Below are positions 28,793 through 38,088 of a DNA stretch of 64,000 nt, one piece after another. Below the pieces are notes generated by a model. That model saw only the letters and a program-made list of their open reading frames with translations. It made no database searches and had not been told where the DNA came from. This stretch comes from an uncultured Muribaculaceae bacterium (lineage in GTDB: Bacteria; Bacteroidota; Bacteroidia; Bacteroidales; Muribaculaceae): the NCBI GenBank assembly GCA_947625935.1, contig CANQQE010000012.1, positions 16,202 to 80,201 of the forward strand, given 5' to 3'. Position 1 is the first letter of the stretch; each line of letters starts with the position of its first letter. Made by a program: the position numbers and the translations under genes.

Positions 28793-29775
28793 TGATTATC
28801 CAAAGATGTGTGCTGGGTTTGATACTGATGTTTGTTTGTACCGACGCGTTTGCCGAGACTTTCAATCGTTTCATCGACGGCGACACTATTGCGCCGGGGG
28901 ATGGATTGTCGCTTGATATGCGAGCCGGGCTTGCCTTGGCGGTGGTGGAGGTACGCGGTTCTGTAAGAGACAATAAGGAAGGCTATGGTTTGTCTAAGGC
29001 ATGGTGGGGGATTGGTTGGCGTAACAATGCTTCCGATAGCCTGACGGTAAAAGTTGGATGGGGCAACACCTCATATGCAACTGATTACGACGTGCGTTAT
29101 ATGCGGTTGACCGTAGAGCGTAATGATTCGTTGCTGTGGTCATCCGAGATTGACAAAGGGGTCGATTTGGCGAATGGTGACAATTCCCTTTCCCTCCTTT
29201 TCACCTCAGACGGGATGCTTGGCATAGACATCGGAGAGCGTTATCTCGACAATGTGGCGTCCGGCATACGAGCCGGTGGGTTCCCGTGCGGTCGGGTGTC
29301 AGTTTCGGGAAGTGATAAATTCAGTATGACGAGGGCTATTATAAGGGAAGATATCGACCCGAGACCAATGTTGACCACCGATTGGTCTGTCGATTCCCTG
29401 CTTGATTATATAGCGTTGTCCAATGACCCTTTAGAAACCGTTTGGGAATATCTTGATCGGGATAACGATACCTCGCTCGCTGTCATGGGCGGCCGCTATA
29501 TTCTGGCAACGGTTAAAAATGGTCATGGCTACGACATTATTTATCTTGGCGGTGCGGTCACAATGTCCCGCTTGTGGGAACCGGGCATGAGGAAAGGAAC
29601 GCTTACCCCTACTATATTTGTTAATGATTTCAACCTCGTGTGGTATGATTCCCTTATGGACCGAATGGGTCGGGATGACGAAATAAGTGCCTCGGTGACC
29701 GACAACAGCATTCTGACACTACGTTTCCCACTCCTGTCAACCCAATTAAGATTCTCCAGAAAATTGTTGCGATAA
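28789..29775 (+). CDS. Unknown secreted beta-rich protein
   Basis: Not recognised. The 328-residue protein has a signal peptide (MMIIQRCVLGLILMFVCTDAFA, cleavage near 22). The rest is rich in predicted beta strands, first a lectin-like or LamG-like pattern (WWGIGWRNNASDSLTVKVGWG, IDIGERYLDNV). A second half follows with RYILATVKNGHGYDIIYLGG. There is no lipobox and no C-terminal sorting domain. It overlaps miaA by 4 bases and closes the dpp4 operon. It is probably periplasmic; a link to the membrane protein two genes upstream is possible but untested. Confidence 0.7.
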   Translation: MMIIQRCVLGLILMFVCTDAFAETFNRFIDGDTIAPGDGLSLDMRAGLALAVVEVRGSVRDNKEGYGLSKAWWGIGWRNNASDSLTVKVGWGNTSYATDYDVRYMRLTVERNDSLLWSSEIDKGVDLANGDNSLSLLFTSDGMLGIDIGERYLDNVASGIRAGGFPCGRVSVSGSDKFSMTRAIIREDIDPRPMLTTDWSVDSLLDYIALSNDPLETVWEYLDRDNDTSLAVMGGRYILATVKNGHGYDIIYLGGAVTMSRLWEPGMRKGTLTPTIFVNDFNLVWYDSLMDRMGRDDEISASVTDNSILTLRFPLLSTQLRFSRKLLR

Positions 29776-29788
29776 ATAGATTTTTTTA

Positions 29789-30289
29789 TCAGAGTGCCGA
29801 GTGTATCTCTCCTGTCGCGATAGTGTAGGTCAGTGCCGAATCAAAAAGTCCCACCTCATATTGGCGTGCGTCACGATCGAGACGATAGACCGAATTTAGG
29901 CTTTCTGTTTCCTCAAGATACTGATATAATGTGGGCGGCAGTTCGTCAAAAAGCAAAACTTGTGGCAATGTTGCACCTTCACCGTCTATTGAGCTCCAGG
30001 CATATGAACTGTCAAATATCATTGACGGGCCGTTATTGATTTTAACATAATACTGCCCGTTGTTTTCCGAATAGCTCTCCACCGACGATGACGGGAAATA
30101 TTCTGTTACGAAATTGGCTATTGACGACGGTAAATCGCCCCATTTGCTGTCATTGCAGCCGGTCAAGGGCGTTATTATAGCGATGATTGTTAATAACGCA
30201 TATGTTAAAGCCTTGACAGATAGTTTCTTGTTAGCATCAACATTTAATAGTGAATTTCTCATTCTCTTATCATTTACCGTTTCCATCAA
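29789..30289 (-). CDS. PepSY-like lipoprotein
   Basis: Small cell-envelope lipoprotein. The 166 residues carry a hydrophobic segment (about 27-41) and lipobox PLTGC (Cys 45). A single PepSY-like domain follows (SSIANFVTEYFPSSSVESYSENNGQYYVKINNG), of the type common in Bacteroides and often annotated beta-lactamase-inhibitor-like. The long N-terminus before the hydrophobic stretch suggests the true start may be the internal ATG at 30262. It converges with the unknown secreted gene and stands apart from the amidase by 140 bases. Function of such proteins is unknown. Confidence 0.7.
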   Translation of the reverse strand: MMETVNDKRMRNSLLNVDANKKLSVKALTYALLTIIAIITPLTGCNDSKWGDLPSSIANFVTEYFPSSSVESYSENNGQYYVKINNGPSMIFDSSYAWSSIDGEGATLPQVLLFDELPPTLYQYLEETESLNSVYRLDRDARQYEVGLFDSALTYTIATGEIHSAL

Positions 30290-30350
30290 TTAAAAATATC
30301 ATTCTGATTCTTTAACAATTGACAGGCGGTTGTTGTTCATGCCCATGTTA

Positions 30351-30387
30351 ATCAAAATGGCCGGTCTTGCAGTTGAGACCGGCCATT
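30351..30387 (-). terminator. Terminator after the amidase gene
   Basis: A perfect 12-base stem (30356-30367 with 30376-30387) and an 8-base loop. On the minus strand TTTT follows within the stem edge. It lies 43 bases past the amidase stop. Confidence 0.75.
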
Positions 30388-30429
30388 GCGTTGAAACAGT
30401 TTTTTATCTCAGTTGAGTTTCTGAGCTTG

Positions 30430-32991
30430 CTATCTTACGAATTTAAGAACAGAATTGCCTGAAGCCGTTGTCACTTTTGCTGCGTATACGCCTTGCGGGA
30501 GTTGTGCCGCGCTAAGGGTATGGCCGTTGCCTTGAGCTACTTTCTGGCCTGCCATGTCATACACCTCTATCACTGCCGATGATTGGGCGTTGACAATTAT
30601 TGAAATCCCGTCATACGAGATTTTGACATCTGATTCTGCGGCGGTTACATTCTCGACTCCGCTCGACGGGATTACTATATCGCTGATTTTGGCTGTTCGC
30701 TCGAAGTTTTCGTTATCCCACAGTCCATAGCCCAGCTCGTCAAAGTTGATTGCGCCATCCCATTCCTGATAGGGCAGTTCCTCGTCATCGGGATCAATAT
30801 CTTCATGCACCATGAAGAAACTGTCAAAGTAAGCCGGGGTTCCGAGATTATCAGAGCCGGTGAATGATTCCCAGTTGTCGTTTTCCAGATCCCAGTAGAG
30901 CAGACGCCATCCCCTGAAATCGAGAGTCATCTCAGGATTGCGGTATTTTATTCCGCCCGATTTGCTGTTGCAGCGTAAGCGGATGCCTATGGTGTTGTTC
31001 GACGCGTCGCCGTAAACCCATGCTGTCACTACCGATTTCATGTCGGTAATCGGGAGGTTCAGGCCATCTTTCCAATACTCGCGTATGTTCCATAGCGGGG
31101 TGGCGGCGCCCATGTCAAAGACATAAGTCATCTTCATTGACCCCGGGTCTCCCTTCTTGTGGCTGAGTGTGCTCGATTCAAGTTTCGAGTCATCGATTAT
31201 GATGCCTTTTGTCGAGCCTGAGCCGCCGGGTGCCCACCAAGAGCCGGTGGTGTTGCAGTCCCACATTGTGGTGTAGTTCGTCTGGGCGCGGTATTCCGAT
31301 AGGAATCTGAAGTAAAGGTTGTCGGCTACGTTTCCGGCAAGGTCGGCCAGACCGGCGTGTATGGTCACGAGAAACGCTTTGTCGAGCGGGAGGTCTTCAT
31401 CGAGGTAATATTGGATTACCGACCGGCCGCGTACCACTGCATGGGTCAGTGTGCCTGCATATGTATTTCCGGCGGCGTCTGTCACGGTCAGGCAATCGGC
31501 GTTTTTGTCATCATTCCAGTTAAGTTCTTCGTTAAATTCCACCCCGATTACAGGTCGATGGGTGTAGACTGCTTCTCCGTCAATCGCAGGATAGGAGTTA
31601 GTGATGTAGGGAGCCTCATAGTCTGGTTCGGCCATTGTGAAAGTCAATTTATAATCGCCGCCTTCTGTGCCGTCGCCGTCACCGTCGAGTTTTTGTCCTG
31701 TCAGGGAGTTTTTGGCGATGTCGCCGTTGATTGTTATGGTATAATCCCATAATGGTTCAAGTTTGGATAAATCGACAGTTAACGTGTAGTCGTTGTCCCA
31801 TGACAGGGTCACATCCCCGCTGTTATTGATTGTGAAGGCGTTCTCGACCGATTCGCGATCCATGTTGCGCGAGAAAGTTATTTTCAACGGATAGACCGGC
31901 GACACAGCTTCAAGATTGTCAAGCGAGATTGCGTCGATTTTCGCCGGGGCGATGTTAGTCATCTCCACATCGAGGTACGTCACATAATCGGCTGTCGTTT
32001 CACCGCCCCCTTTTATTGTGGCTTGTGTGGTTATGGGTTCAAACCCCTCACACTCAAATTTCACATCTACTGTCTCGCCCGGGGTGAATCCCTCGAAATA
32101 GTAGAAACCGTTATGAATCAGATTGGGATTGTTTGTGTAGGGTTTGAATGTCGATTCCCATGTATCGGTAGTGTAGCTGCGTTCGCCGACGGTGACCTTC
32201 GCTCCGTTTATTGGTTGCTGGTTCTCGGAGTTGCGTATGACCCCTGTCAGGGTTGTGGTGACCGGACGGTCCAGTCCTCGGTATTGGAGCAATGAATGGA
32301 AGGCGGCCAATGCCTCAAGACGTTTATAGTCGTCGTTTATGTTGCGTTGCTGTTGTTCGGCTATGGTGTGGTAACCGCCTTCGCTTAACAGTGACGGCAT
32401 GGTTGAGCGTCTGTTGACCGACAGATACGGATATTGGTTGGTATGGGTTTGCGGCCCTCGGTCATAGAAACAGCGGTCGTGCCAGTTTCCGCGAGAGCCT
32501 ACTTTCATCACACCCTTGAGGTTCGGTTCGAGAAATTCACCGTAAGCCTTACCTCCATTGGGGATCTTCTCGATTTCAACGCCATTTTTGCGCCAGCCGC
32601 CAAACAGTGTGACAATCGTGTTCTCGGTTGCGCCTGCGTCAGAGTGTATTGAGTAATAGAAATCCGCTCCCCATGCGTTGGCCATATCGCTGCGCTCTTC
32701 AAGCGACACGGTTTCATTGTCGGTGTAGCGGCATAGTTTGATATTTTCGGGGTTAACATCCGTGTAGGTTGTCAGATATTCCTGTATCGCGAGTGCCACG
32801 CGCAGAGTTTTCTGAGCCTCGGAATAGCCCCACATTCCTTGATTCTCTCGTCCAGAGTGGCCCGGGTCGATAAAAAGTTTGAAATCACCCCATCCGTTGA
32901 CTTCGGCTGCGATGACATTCGTCGGCAAAGTCATTGCTGCCATTGCGGCTGCTATCGCGCCGCGGCTTATTATAGTGGCTATTTTTTTCAT
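30430..32991 (-). CDS. Secreted N-acetylmuramoyl-L-alanine amidase with Ig-like and sorting domains
   Basis: Predicted peptidoglycan amidase exported from the cell. After a signal peptide (about residues 1-28) comes an Amidase_3 domain with zinc-ligand motifs FIDPGHSG and YSIHSDAG. A carboxypeptidase-like beta domain (TLTGVIRNSENQQPINGAKV) and two Big_5-type Ig repeats follow (FSRNMDRESVENAFTIN and EFNEELNWND). Next is a carbohydrate-binding-like region and finally a C-terminal domain (AVIEVYDMAGQKVAQG ... GVYAAKV ... SVLKFVR) with the shape of a type IX secretion sorting signal. At 853 residues it is much longer than housekeeping amidases. It follows the TolB-like gene by 8 bases. Confidence 0.85.
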   Translation of the reverse strand: MKKIATIISRGAIAAAMAAMTLPTNVIAAEVNGWGDFKLFIDPGHSGRENQGMWGYSEAQKTLRVALAIQEYLTTYTDVNPENIKLCRYTDNETVSLEERSDMANAWGADFYYSIHSDAGATENTIVTLFGGWRKNGVEIEKIPNGGKAYGEFLEPNLKGVMKVGSRGNWHDRCFYDRGPQTHTNQYPYLSVNRRSTMPSLLSEGGYHTIAEQQQRNINDDYKRLEALAAFHSLLQYRGLDRPVTTTLTGVIRNSENQQPINGAKVTVGERSYTTDTWESTFKPYTNNPNLIHNGFYYFEGFTPGETVDVKFECEGFEPITTQATIKGGGETTADYVTYLDVEMTNIAPAKIDAISLDNLEAVSPVYPLKITFSRNMDRESVENAFTINNSGDVTLSWDNDYTLTVDLSKLEPLWDYTITINGDIAKNSLTGQKLDGDGDGTEGGDYKLTFTMAEPDYEAPYITNSYPAIDGEAVYTHRPVIGVEFNEELNWNDDKNADCLTVTDAAGNTYAGTLTHAVVRGRSVIQYYLDEDLPLDKAFLVTIHAGLADLAGNVADNLYFRFLSEYRAQTNYTTMWDCNTTGSWWAPGGSGSTKGIIIDDSKLESSTLSHKKGDPGSMKMTYVFDMGAATPLWNIREYWKDGLNLPITDMKSVVTAWVYGDASNNTIGIRLRCNSKSGGIKYRNPEMTLDFRGWRLLYWDLENDNWESFTGSDNLGTPAYFDSFFMVHEDIDPDDEELPYQEWDGAINFDELGYGLWDNENFERTAKISDIVIPSSGVENVTAAESDVKISYDGISIIVNAQSSAVIEVYDMAGQKVAQGNGHTLSAAQLPQGVYAAKVTTASGNSVLKFVR

Positions 32992-32999
32992 GGCGTGGT

Positions 33000-33836
33000 T
33001 TAATATTTGAGGTTAATGACATAGATACAGGCGTCGATGGCGTTTTCAAAAGCCACTCTTTTGCCGTCGGGTGAAACTGCCGGTGTCAATGGTATGACAT
33101 CCGTGGAGCCGGTAAGAAGGTTCTCATGCCGGGTTTCGATGTCGATTGCGTATATGTCTGATGAGGTGAAACGCTGTCCGTCATCTTTGACTCTGGTGAC
33201 AATAAGCGATTTGCTGTCGGGTAACCAGGCGGGATGTGAGCCCGGGCATACCCGTGTCAGACCGCTTCCGTCGGCATTGATGACCATTACACCTTTTCCG
33301 GGAATCTGGAAAGCCACCTTGCGGCCGTCGGGAGATAGGGCCGGGTTGATTACCATCAGGCCGGCATAAGTTTTGAGTGCTGCGATTTTTTCGGTGGCGC
33401 CGGCTGCGTCATTAGCCATGATGTCATAGACTGTGTTGGATGTAGACCATGATGGAACCGAACGCGATGTTTTGACTGTTGAAACTTTGCCGTCAGCAAC
33501 ATTCCACGCTTTCATCTCTCTCTTGACCGAGCTGCCGTTAATTGCCACGCAACGGCCCATTATCTGTTTCCCGTCAACGCTCCATGCCATTTTATACCCG
33601 GCACCGCGGTCTGATGTCAGTTCTGTCAATGCCGTCCCGTCGGCGTTGGCTACGAGGATGCCTGTGTAATTGTCGGTGGTGACTGCTATTTTGTCCCCTG
33701 ACGGTGACCACACTGGGGCCATTAGCCCGCTTTTGCACTCGATTAATTTCTGAGGTTGTGACGCTGACCGGGGTTGGGCTGATGCCAATAAGCCCGACAA
33801 GCATATTGCCATAACCGTCAATAGATGCTTTTTCAT
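33000..33836 (-). CDS. TolB-like beta-propeller (PD40) exported protein
   Basis: Periplasmic protein of 278 residues with signal peptide MKKHLLTVMAICLSGLLASA. It has repeated PD40/TolB blades: PVWSPSGDKIAV, MAWSVDGKQIMG, PALSPDGRKVAFQ and PAVSPDGKRVAFE. It is shorter than TolB and lacks the TolB N-terminal domain, so it is probably a stand-alone propeller. It is first in a two-gene unit with the secreted amidase 8 bases downstream, which hints at a joint role in envelope or peptidoglycan handling. Exact role unknown. Confidence 0.75.
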   Translation of the reverse strand: MKKHLLTVMAICLSGLLASAQPRSASQPQKLIECKSGLMAPVWSPSGDKIAVTTDNYTGILVANADGTALTELTSDRGAGYKMAWSVDGKQIMGRCVAINGSSVKREMKAWNVADGKVSTVKTSRSVPSWSTSNTVYDIMANDAAGATEKIAALKTYAGLMVINPALSPDGRKVAFQIPGKGVMVINADGSGLTRVCPGSHPAWLPDSKSLIVTRVKDDGQRFTSSDIYAIDIETRHENLLTGSTDVIPLTPAVSPDGKRVAFENAIDACIYVINLKY

Positions 33837-34061
33837 GCGATAATTGGTAATTAGGGTTAGTTAGTGCTGTAAATGTAATGAAAATTTGTCATTGATTTCT
33901 AAAATGGGTTAAACTTTCACTGATATTTATATATTTTTACACATTTCCCCCGTGAAATTTACCCTTTGTGGACGCATAATCTGATGTAGCTGTAAACACA
34001 TAGGGATATAGCGGAGACCTTGGAATCGGGTCTCCGCCTGTTTTATTTGACTTTTATCGGT

Positions 34062-35528
34062 TTATTTTTGCTTTTTGGCAGGGTCGCAGGTCAAGCCGAC
34101 ACCGAGCTTCTTGAAAATTTTATGATCGACTTCTCCGAGCATCACGGTCGAGTGCATCTGGCATCCATACAGTTCCGGCAACTTCTCAAGCGCGCGTCGG
34201 CAGTTCTCGTCGTGTGTGCTGAGCACCGAAAGTGCCACGAGCACCTCATCGGTGTGCAGGCGCGGGTTGTGGCTCCTCAGATATTCCGTTTTGGTGTGTT
34301 GTATCGGTTCAATCATTTCCTGTGGTATGAGTTTCAAACCATGGTCAATGTTTGCGAGATGTTTCACGGCGTTCAGGATCAAAGCCGCGCTCGGTCCGAG
34401 CAATGCGCTTGATTCGGCTGTTATGATAGTGCCGTCGGCCAGCTCGATAGCCGAGCAGGGGAGACCGCTTTTTTCGGCGCGGTCTTTGGCGGCCTTGATC
34501 GGACGGCGGTATGAGGTGTCGATTTTAGCCTGTTTGAACAGAAGTGCGATCTTGTTGACCTCGCTGTCGTTGCCTTCTCCTTGGGCAAGGCGGTTTAGAG
34601 CGGTGTAGTAGCGGCGTATGATTTCGTTCTTCGATGCGTCACAGCACACCTCGTCATCGTCGATACAGAATCCCACCATGTTTACCCCCATATCGGTAGG
34701 CGATTTATATGGGTTCTCTCCATAGATTCCTTCAAACAGGGCGTTAAGCACCGGGTATATCTCTATGTCGCGGTTGTAGTTGATAGCTGTCTTTCCGTAT
34801 GCTTCGAGGTGGAACGGGTCGATCATGTTGACATCGTTGAGGTCGGCTGTCGCTGCCTCATACGCTATGTTGACCGGGTGCTTCAGCGGGAGGCTCCAAA
34901 CAGGGAATGTCTCAAATTTGGCGTAGCCGGCTTCGACACCGCGTTTATGCTCGTTGTAGAGCTGGCTCAGACACACTGCCATCTTGCCGCTGCCGGGGCC
35001 GGGGGCCGTGACGATGACGAGTGGACGCGTGGTCTTGATGTAGTCGTTGTGACCGAAACCTTCATCCGAGGCGATGAGACCTACGTTGGTGGGATAGCCT
35101 TCTATTGTGTAGTGATAGTAGGTAGTGATACCCATACGTTCAAGACGCCGCCGAAATGAATCCGCACTGATTTGCCCGTTATAGTGGGTGATAACTACCG
35201 AGCTGACAAGGAATCCGCGGTTTTGAAACTCACTCCGCAGCCTCAGGACATCCATGTCGTAAGTGATGCCGAGGTCATTGCGCACCTTGTTCTTTTCTAT
35301 GTCGAGCGCGCTGATCACTATCACTATTTCGGCGTGGTCGCGCAACTGCGACAGCATCCTCAGTTTGCTGTCGGGCTGAAAACCCGGTAACACTCTGCTG
35401 GCGTGGTGGTCATCAAATAGTTTGCCACCTAACTCAAGATATAACTTATTGCCAAACTGCGCAATGCGCTCCTTGATGTGTTCCGACTGAATCCTTAGAT
35501 ATTTGTCGTTGTCAAATCCGTATTTCAT
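34062..35528 (-). CDS. DUF1846 protein
   Basis: Conserved cytoplasmic protein of unknown biochemical role. The 488-residue length and the landmarks GFDNDKYLRIQSEHIKERI at the N-terminus, VIVTAPGPGSGKMAVCLSQLYNEHKRG (a P-loop-like stretch near 180-200) and RYYTALNRLAQGEGNDSEV identify DUF1846. The glycine-rich PGPGSGK suggests nucleotide binding. It has its own promoter at 35538-35569 and is not obviously part of an operon. Confidence 0.9.
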   Translation of the reverse strand: MKYGFDNDKYLRIQSEHIKERIAQFGNKLYLELGGKLFDDHHASRVLPGFQPDSKLRMLSQLRDHAEIVIVISALDIEKNKVRNDLGITYDMDVLRLRSEFQNRGFLVSSVVITHYNGQISADSFRRRLERMGITTYYHYTIEGYPTNVGLIASDEGFGHNDYIKTTRPLVIVTAPGPGSGKMAVCLSQLYNEHKRGVEAGYAKFETFPVWSLPLKHPVNIAYEAATADLNDVNMIDPFHLEAYGKTAINYNRDIEIYPVLNALFEGIYGENPYKSPTDMGVNMVGFCIDDDEVCCDASKNEIIRRYYTALNRLAQGEGNDSEVNKIALLFKQAKIDTSYRRPIKAAKDRAEKSGLPCSAIELADGTIITAESSALLGPSAALILNAVKHLANIDHGLKLIPQEMIEPIQHTKTEYLRSHNPRLHTDEVLVALSVLSTHDENCRRALEKLPELYGCQMHSTVMLGEVDHKIFKKLGVGLTCDPAKKQK

Positions 35529-35537
35529 AACGGATTA

Positions 35538-35569
35538 CAAAGTTAGCGTGTTTCTTCGGTTCTCGCAAC
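35538..35569 (-). promoter_or_regulatory. Promoter of the DUF1846 gene
   Basis: On the minus strand GTTG (35569-35566), 20 bases, then TAACTTTG (35545-35538), an exact -7 match. The gene ATG follows 10 bases after the -7 box, so the leader is very short. Confidence 0.55.
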
Positions 35570-35598
35570 CTTTGTAGTGATTTTGTGGTCAACAGAGT

Positions 35599-37194
35599 TT
35601 AGAATATCGACTTATATTTTTCGAGTAACGAGGCGAAGCGCGGCAAATCTCGCAGTGGGCCAACGTTGATGCGGGCATCGTCGTTGCGGTTCCAGTCATG
35701 GGCATTGGCATAGCCGTTGGCGAGCGAACGTTCCATGCAGTCAAGGGCTTTGTCCGGCATTCCGGCTTGAGCGTAGAGGCAGGCTGCGTAGTAGTTGGCT
35801 AATCCGTCATGATCGTTATTTTCTTCCAATTGTTTCTCAATCCATTCTGTTGCTTCTGCCTGCTTGCCGGTGAACAGCAATGCGAAACCGCGCAATGATT
35901 TGATTGATTCGTCATCGGGGTCAACCAAGTTGATTACCCTTTCATAAAAAGTTGACGCGTTTTCCGGCTTGTTTAAATAATTGTTGAGAATCCATCCTCT
36001 GATCATGTAGTAATAAGGTGTTTCGGCATCGTTTAATATCGCTTCTCCGATTGCGTCCGAGGCTTCTTGATAACGTTTGAGGTCAACTAACGCAAGTGCT
36101 TTCTGTGCGAGAGCTTCAGCATTGTCTGGTGATTTTGACAATGATTTCTCTGCTGCCTCGAGAGCTTCATCAGCTCTCCATTGGGCGCGGCGCACTTTTG
36201 CGAGGGTAACATAGTACGATGCGTTGTCCGCTGTCGATCCGATTGCGTATTCAATATCTGCCGATGCCTGTGCGTAGTTGCCGAGTGCATAGTAGCACTC
36301 GGCCATCGAGCGGTATAAACCGGGGTGGTCATACAGGTTCTCGTCAACGATGGTCTTGAAGTCATTTATCGCGGCTAAGTAACGGTAGTGGTTCATTGCT
36401 ATGACGGCACGGATATAATAGAACATCCCGACACGGGGTGCCTGCCTGATTGCGTTGCTTAACCCGGTCATAACTGCCGTGTAGTCTTCGTCGCTCATGT
36501 TGACGAGTTCTCGCAATGCCTTGTTGTTGGTGTTGTCTGTACTGAGCGCGAGTATCAGGTCGTCAACTGCGCCGGTATTGTTACCCATCATGCGCCTCAC
36601 CGATGCCCTGCGTGTATAGACATCGCTTTGGGAAGGCGCCGTGGCTACCGCTTGGTCGGCGTATTCATTGGCGAGTCCGAGATTGTTTTCTTTGACGGCG
36701 CACCGGGCCATTCCGAACAGTCCCTCTAAGCTGCGGGCGTTAAGCCTGTACAGACGTTGGTAATCGAGTTTGGCGTCTCCATATTGACCAAGCTCATACT
36801 CCACGTTGGCGCGTTGGTATAGCGTTACATAGTTGTCTGGATACAGGCGCAGGGCGGCGTTGAGGTCGTTGAGTGCCTCGCTTCTTTTGCCGGTGTTTTC
36901 ATAAATGTTGGCTCTGAGGCAGAGGGCTTGAAAACGTATATCTTTTTCATTTTCGGGCGCGTGTTTCAATGCTTCGTCCACATCGTTCAATGCCCGCAGA
37001 TATTGATTGTATCTGTAGTATTCGTTTGCTCGTTTTAGATATGTTTCATAGTCTTGTGGATTCTCGTCAATCAGTTTCTGATAGGCGTTCATCATCGCCT
37101 GTGTCACTGGATTGAGTTGTGGGTTCTGCGCTGTCGCACCAATTGATAATGCGCTCAGCAATAATGCTATGATGACTTTTTTTATAGTTTTCAT
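35599..37194 (-). CDS. Exported tetratricopeptide-repeat protein
   Basis: The 531-residue protein has a signal peptide (MKTIKKVIIALLLSALSIGATA) and then about twelve TPR units across the whole length, for example YETYLKRANEYYRYNQYLRALND and VTLYQRANVEYELGQYGDAKLDY. Such proteins are scaffolds; partners are unknown. It is the last gene of the operon beginning at 42866, with 48 bases separating it from kdsA. No enzymatic domain is visible. Confidence 0.8.
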   Translation of the reverse strand: MKTIKKVIIALLLSALSIGATAQNPQLNPVTQAMMNAYQKLIDENPQDYETYLKRANEYYRYNQYLRALNDVDEALKHAPENEKDIRFQALCLRANIYENTGKRSEALNDLNAALRLYPDNYVTLYQRANVEYELGQYGDAKLDYQRLYRLNARSLEGLFGMARCAVKENNLGLANEYADQAVATAPSQSDVYTRRASVRRMMGNNTGAVDDLILALSTDNTNNKALRELVNMSDEDYTAVMTGLSNAIRQAPRVGMFYYIRAVIAMNHYRYLAAINDFKTIVDENLYDHPGLYRSMAECYYALGNYAQASADIEYAIGSTADNASYYVTLAKVRRAQWRADEALEAAEKSLSKSPDNAEALAQKALALVDLKRYQEASDAIGEAILNDAETPYYYMIRGWILNNYLNKPENASTFYERVINLVDPDDESIKSLRGFALLFTGKQAEATEWIEKQLEENNDHDGLANYYAACLYAQAGMPDKALDCMERSLANGYANAHDWNRNDDARINVGPLRDLPRFASLLEKYKSIF

Positions 37195-37242
37195 TTATGG
37201 TCGGTTGTAGGTTGTCTGTATCAATCGGATGGGCGTTTCGAT

Positions 37243-38076
37243 TTAGTCGCCGATTTTATTGATGGCCTGGCGCAAGATGGTTAGCCGTTCAAGCAGGGTG
37301 GGGAGTAATTCGAGTTTGAGCATATTGGCTCCGTCGCTTTTTGCTACCGCCGGATTCTGATGGGTTTCCATGAACAGTCCGTCAACGCCTGCGGCTATGC
37401 CGCATCGTGCCACCGTCTCTATCAGATCTGGACGCCCACCGGTGACTCCTGCTGATTGGTTTGGCTGTTGCAATGAGTGGGTCACGTCGAGAACCACAGG
37501 GCAACCGTTCTTTTTCATTTCTGGTATGCCGCGGTAATCGACAATGAGGTCTTGATAACCGAAAGTCGTGCCGCGCTCAGTGATGGCGACGGCTTCGTTC
37601 CCGGCGTCGCGTACCTTTTGCACTGCATGACGCATAGCCTCGGGCGACAGAAATTGACCTTTTTTTATATTGACCATTTTTCCGGTTTTCGCCGCTGCGA
37701 CAAGCAAATCGGTCTGGCGGCATAAAAATGCGGGAATCTGTAGTATATCGACATATTTTGCGGCTGTTTCGGCTTCATCTGCGGCGTGTATGTCGGTAAC
37801 CACTGGGATGCCGAACGTTTCTCTCACTTTTTTCAATATCTCAAGAGCCTCGATGTCGCCGATTCCCGTGAATGAATCAATTCGGGAACGGTTGGCCTTG
37901 CGATAGCTGCCTTTGAATACATATGGTATGCCGAGCCGTGAGGTTACTTCGACACATTTTGATGCGATGTCGAGTGCCATTTCCTCCCCTTCGATTACGC
38001 AGGGGCCGGCCAATAGGAAAAAATTGCCGTTTGGTGAATCAGAGAGATATTCTATTATGTTTGTATTATTATCCAT
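37243..38076 (-). CDS. kdsA: 3-deoxy-8-phosphooctulonate synthase
   Basis: Condenses arabinose-5-phosphate and phosphoenolpyruvate into KDO-8-phosphate for lipopolysaccharide. The 277 residues show the PEP-binding LLAGPCVIEG start, FKGSYRKANRS, VTDIHAADEAE, KKGQFLSPEAM and the DVTHSLQQPN box. Length is usual. It lies within the leftward operon, 12 bases after rsmE. Confidence 0.97.
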   Translation of the reverse strand: MDNNTNIIEYLSDSPNGNFFLLAGPCVIEGEEMALDIASKCVEVTSRLGIPYVFKGSYRKANRSRIDSFTGIGDIEALEILKKVRETFGIPVVTDIHAADEAETAAKYVDILQIPAFLCRQTDLLVAAAKTGKMVNIKKGQFLSPEAMRHAVQKVRDAGNEAVAITERGTTFGYQDLIVDYRGIPEMKKNGCPVVLDVTHSLQQPNQSAGVTGGRPDLIETVARCGIAAGVDGLFMETHQNPAVAKSDGANMLKLELLPTLLERLTILRQAINKIGD

Positions 38077-38088
38077 TATCTCCTTTAA

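Noticed and set aside
34011-34037. Hairpin GCGGAGACC...GGTCTCCGC after the DUF1846 gene as a terminator
   Set aside because: The stem is good, but on the minus strand it is followed by CTATATCCC, not a T run. The T-rich side faces the plus strand, where no gene ends.
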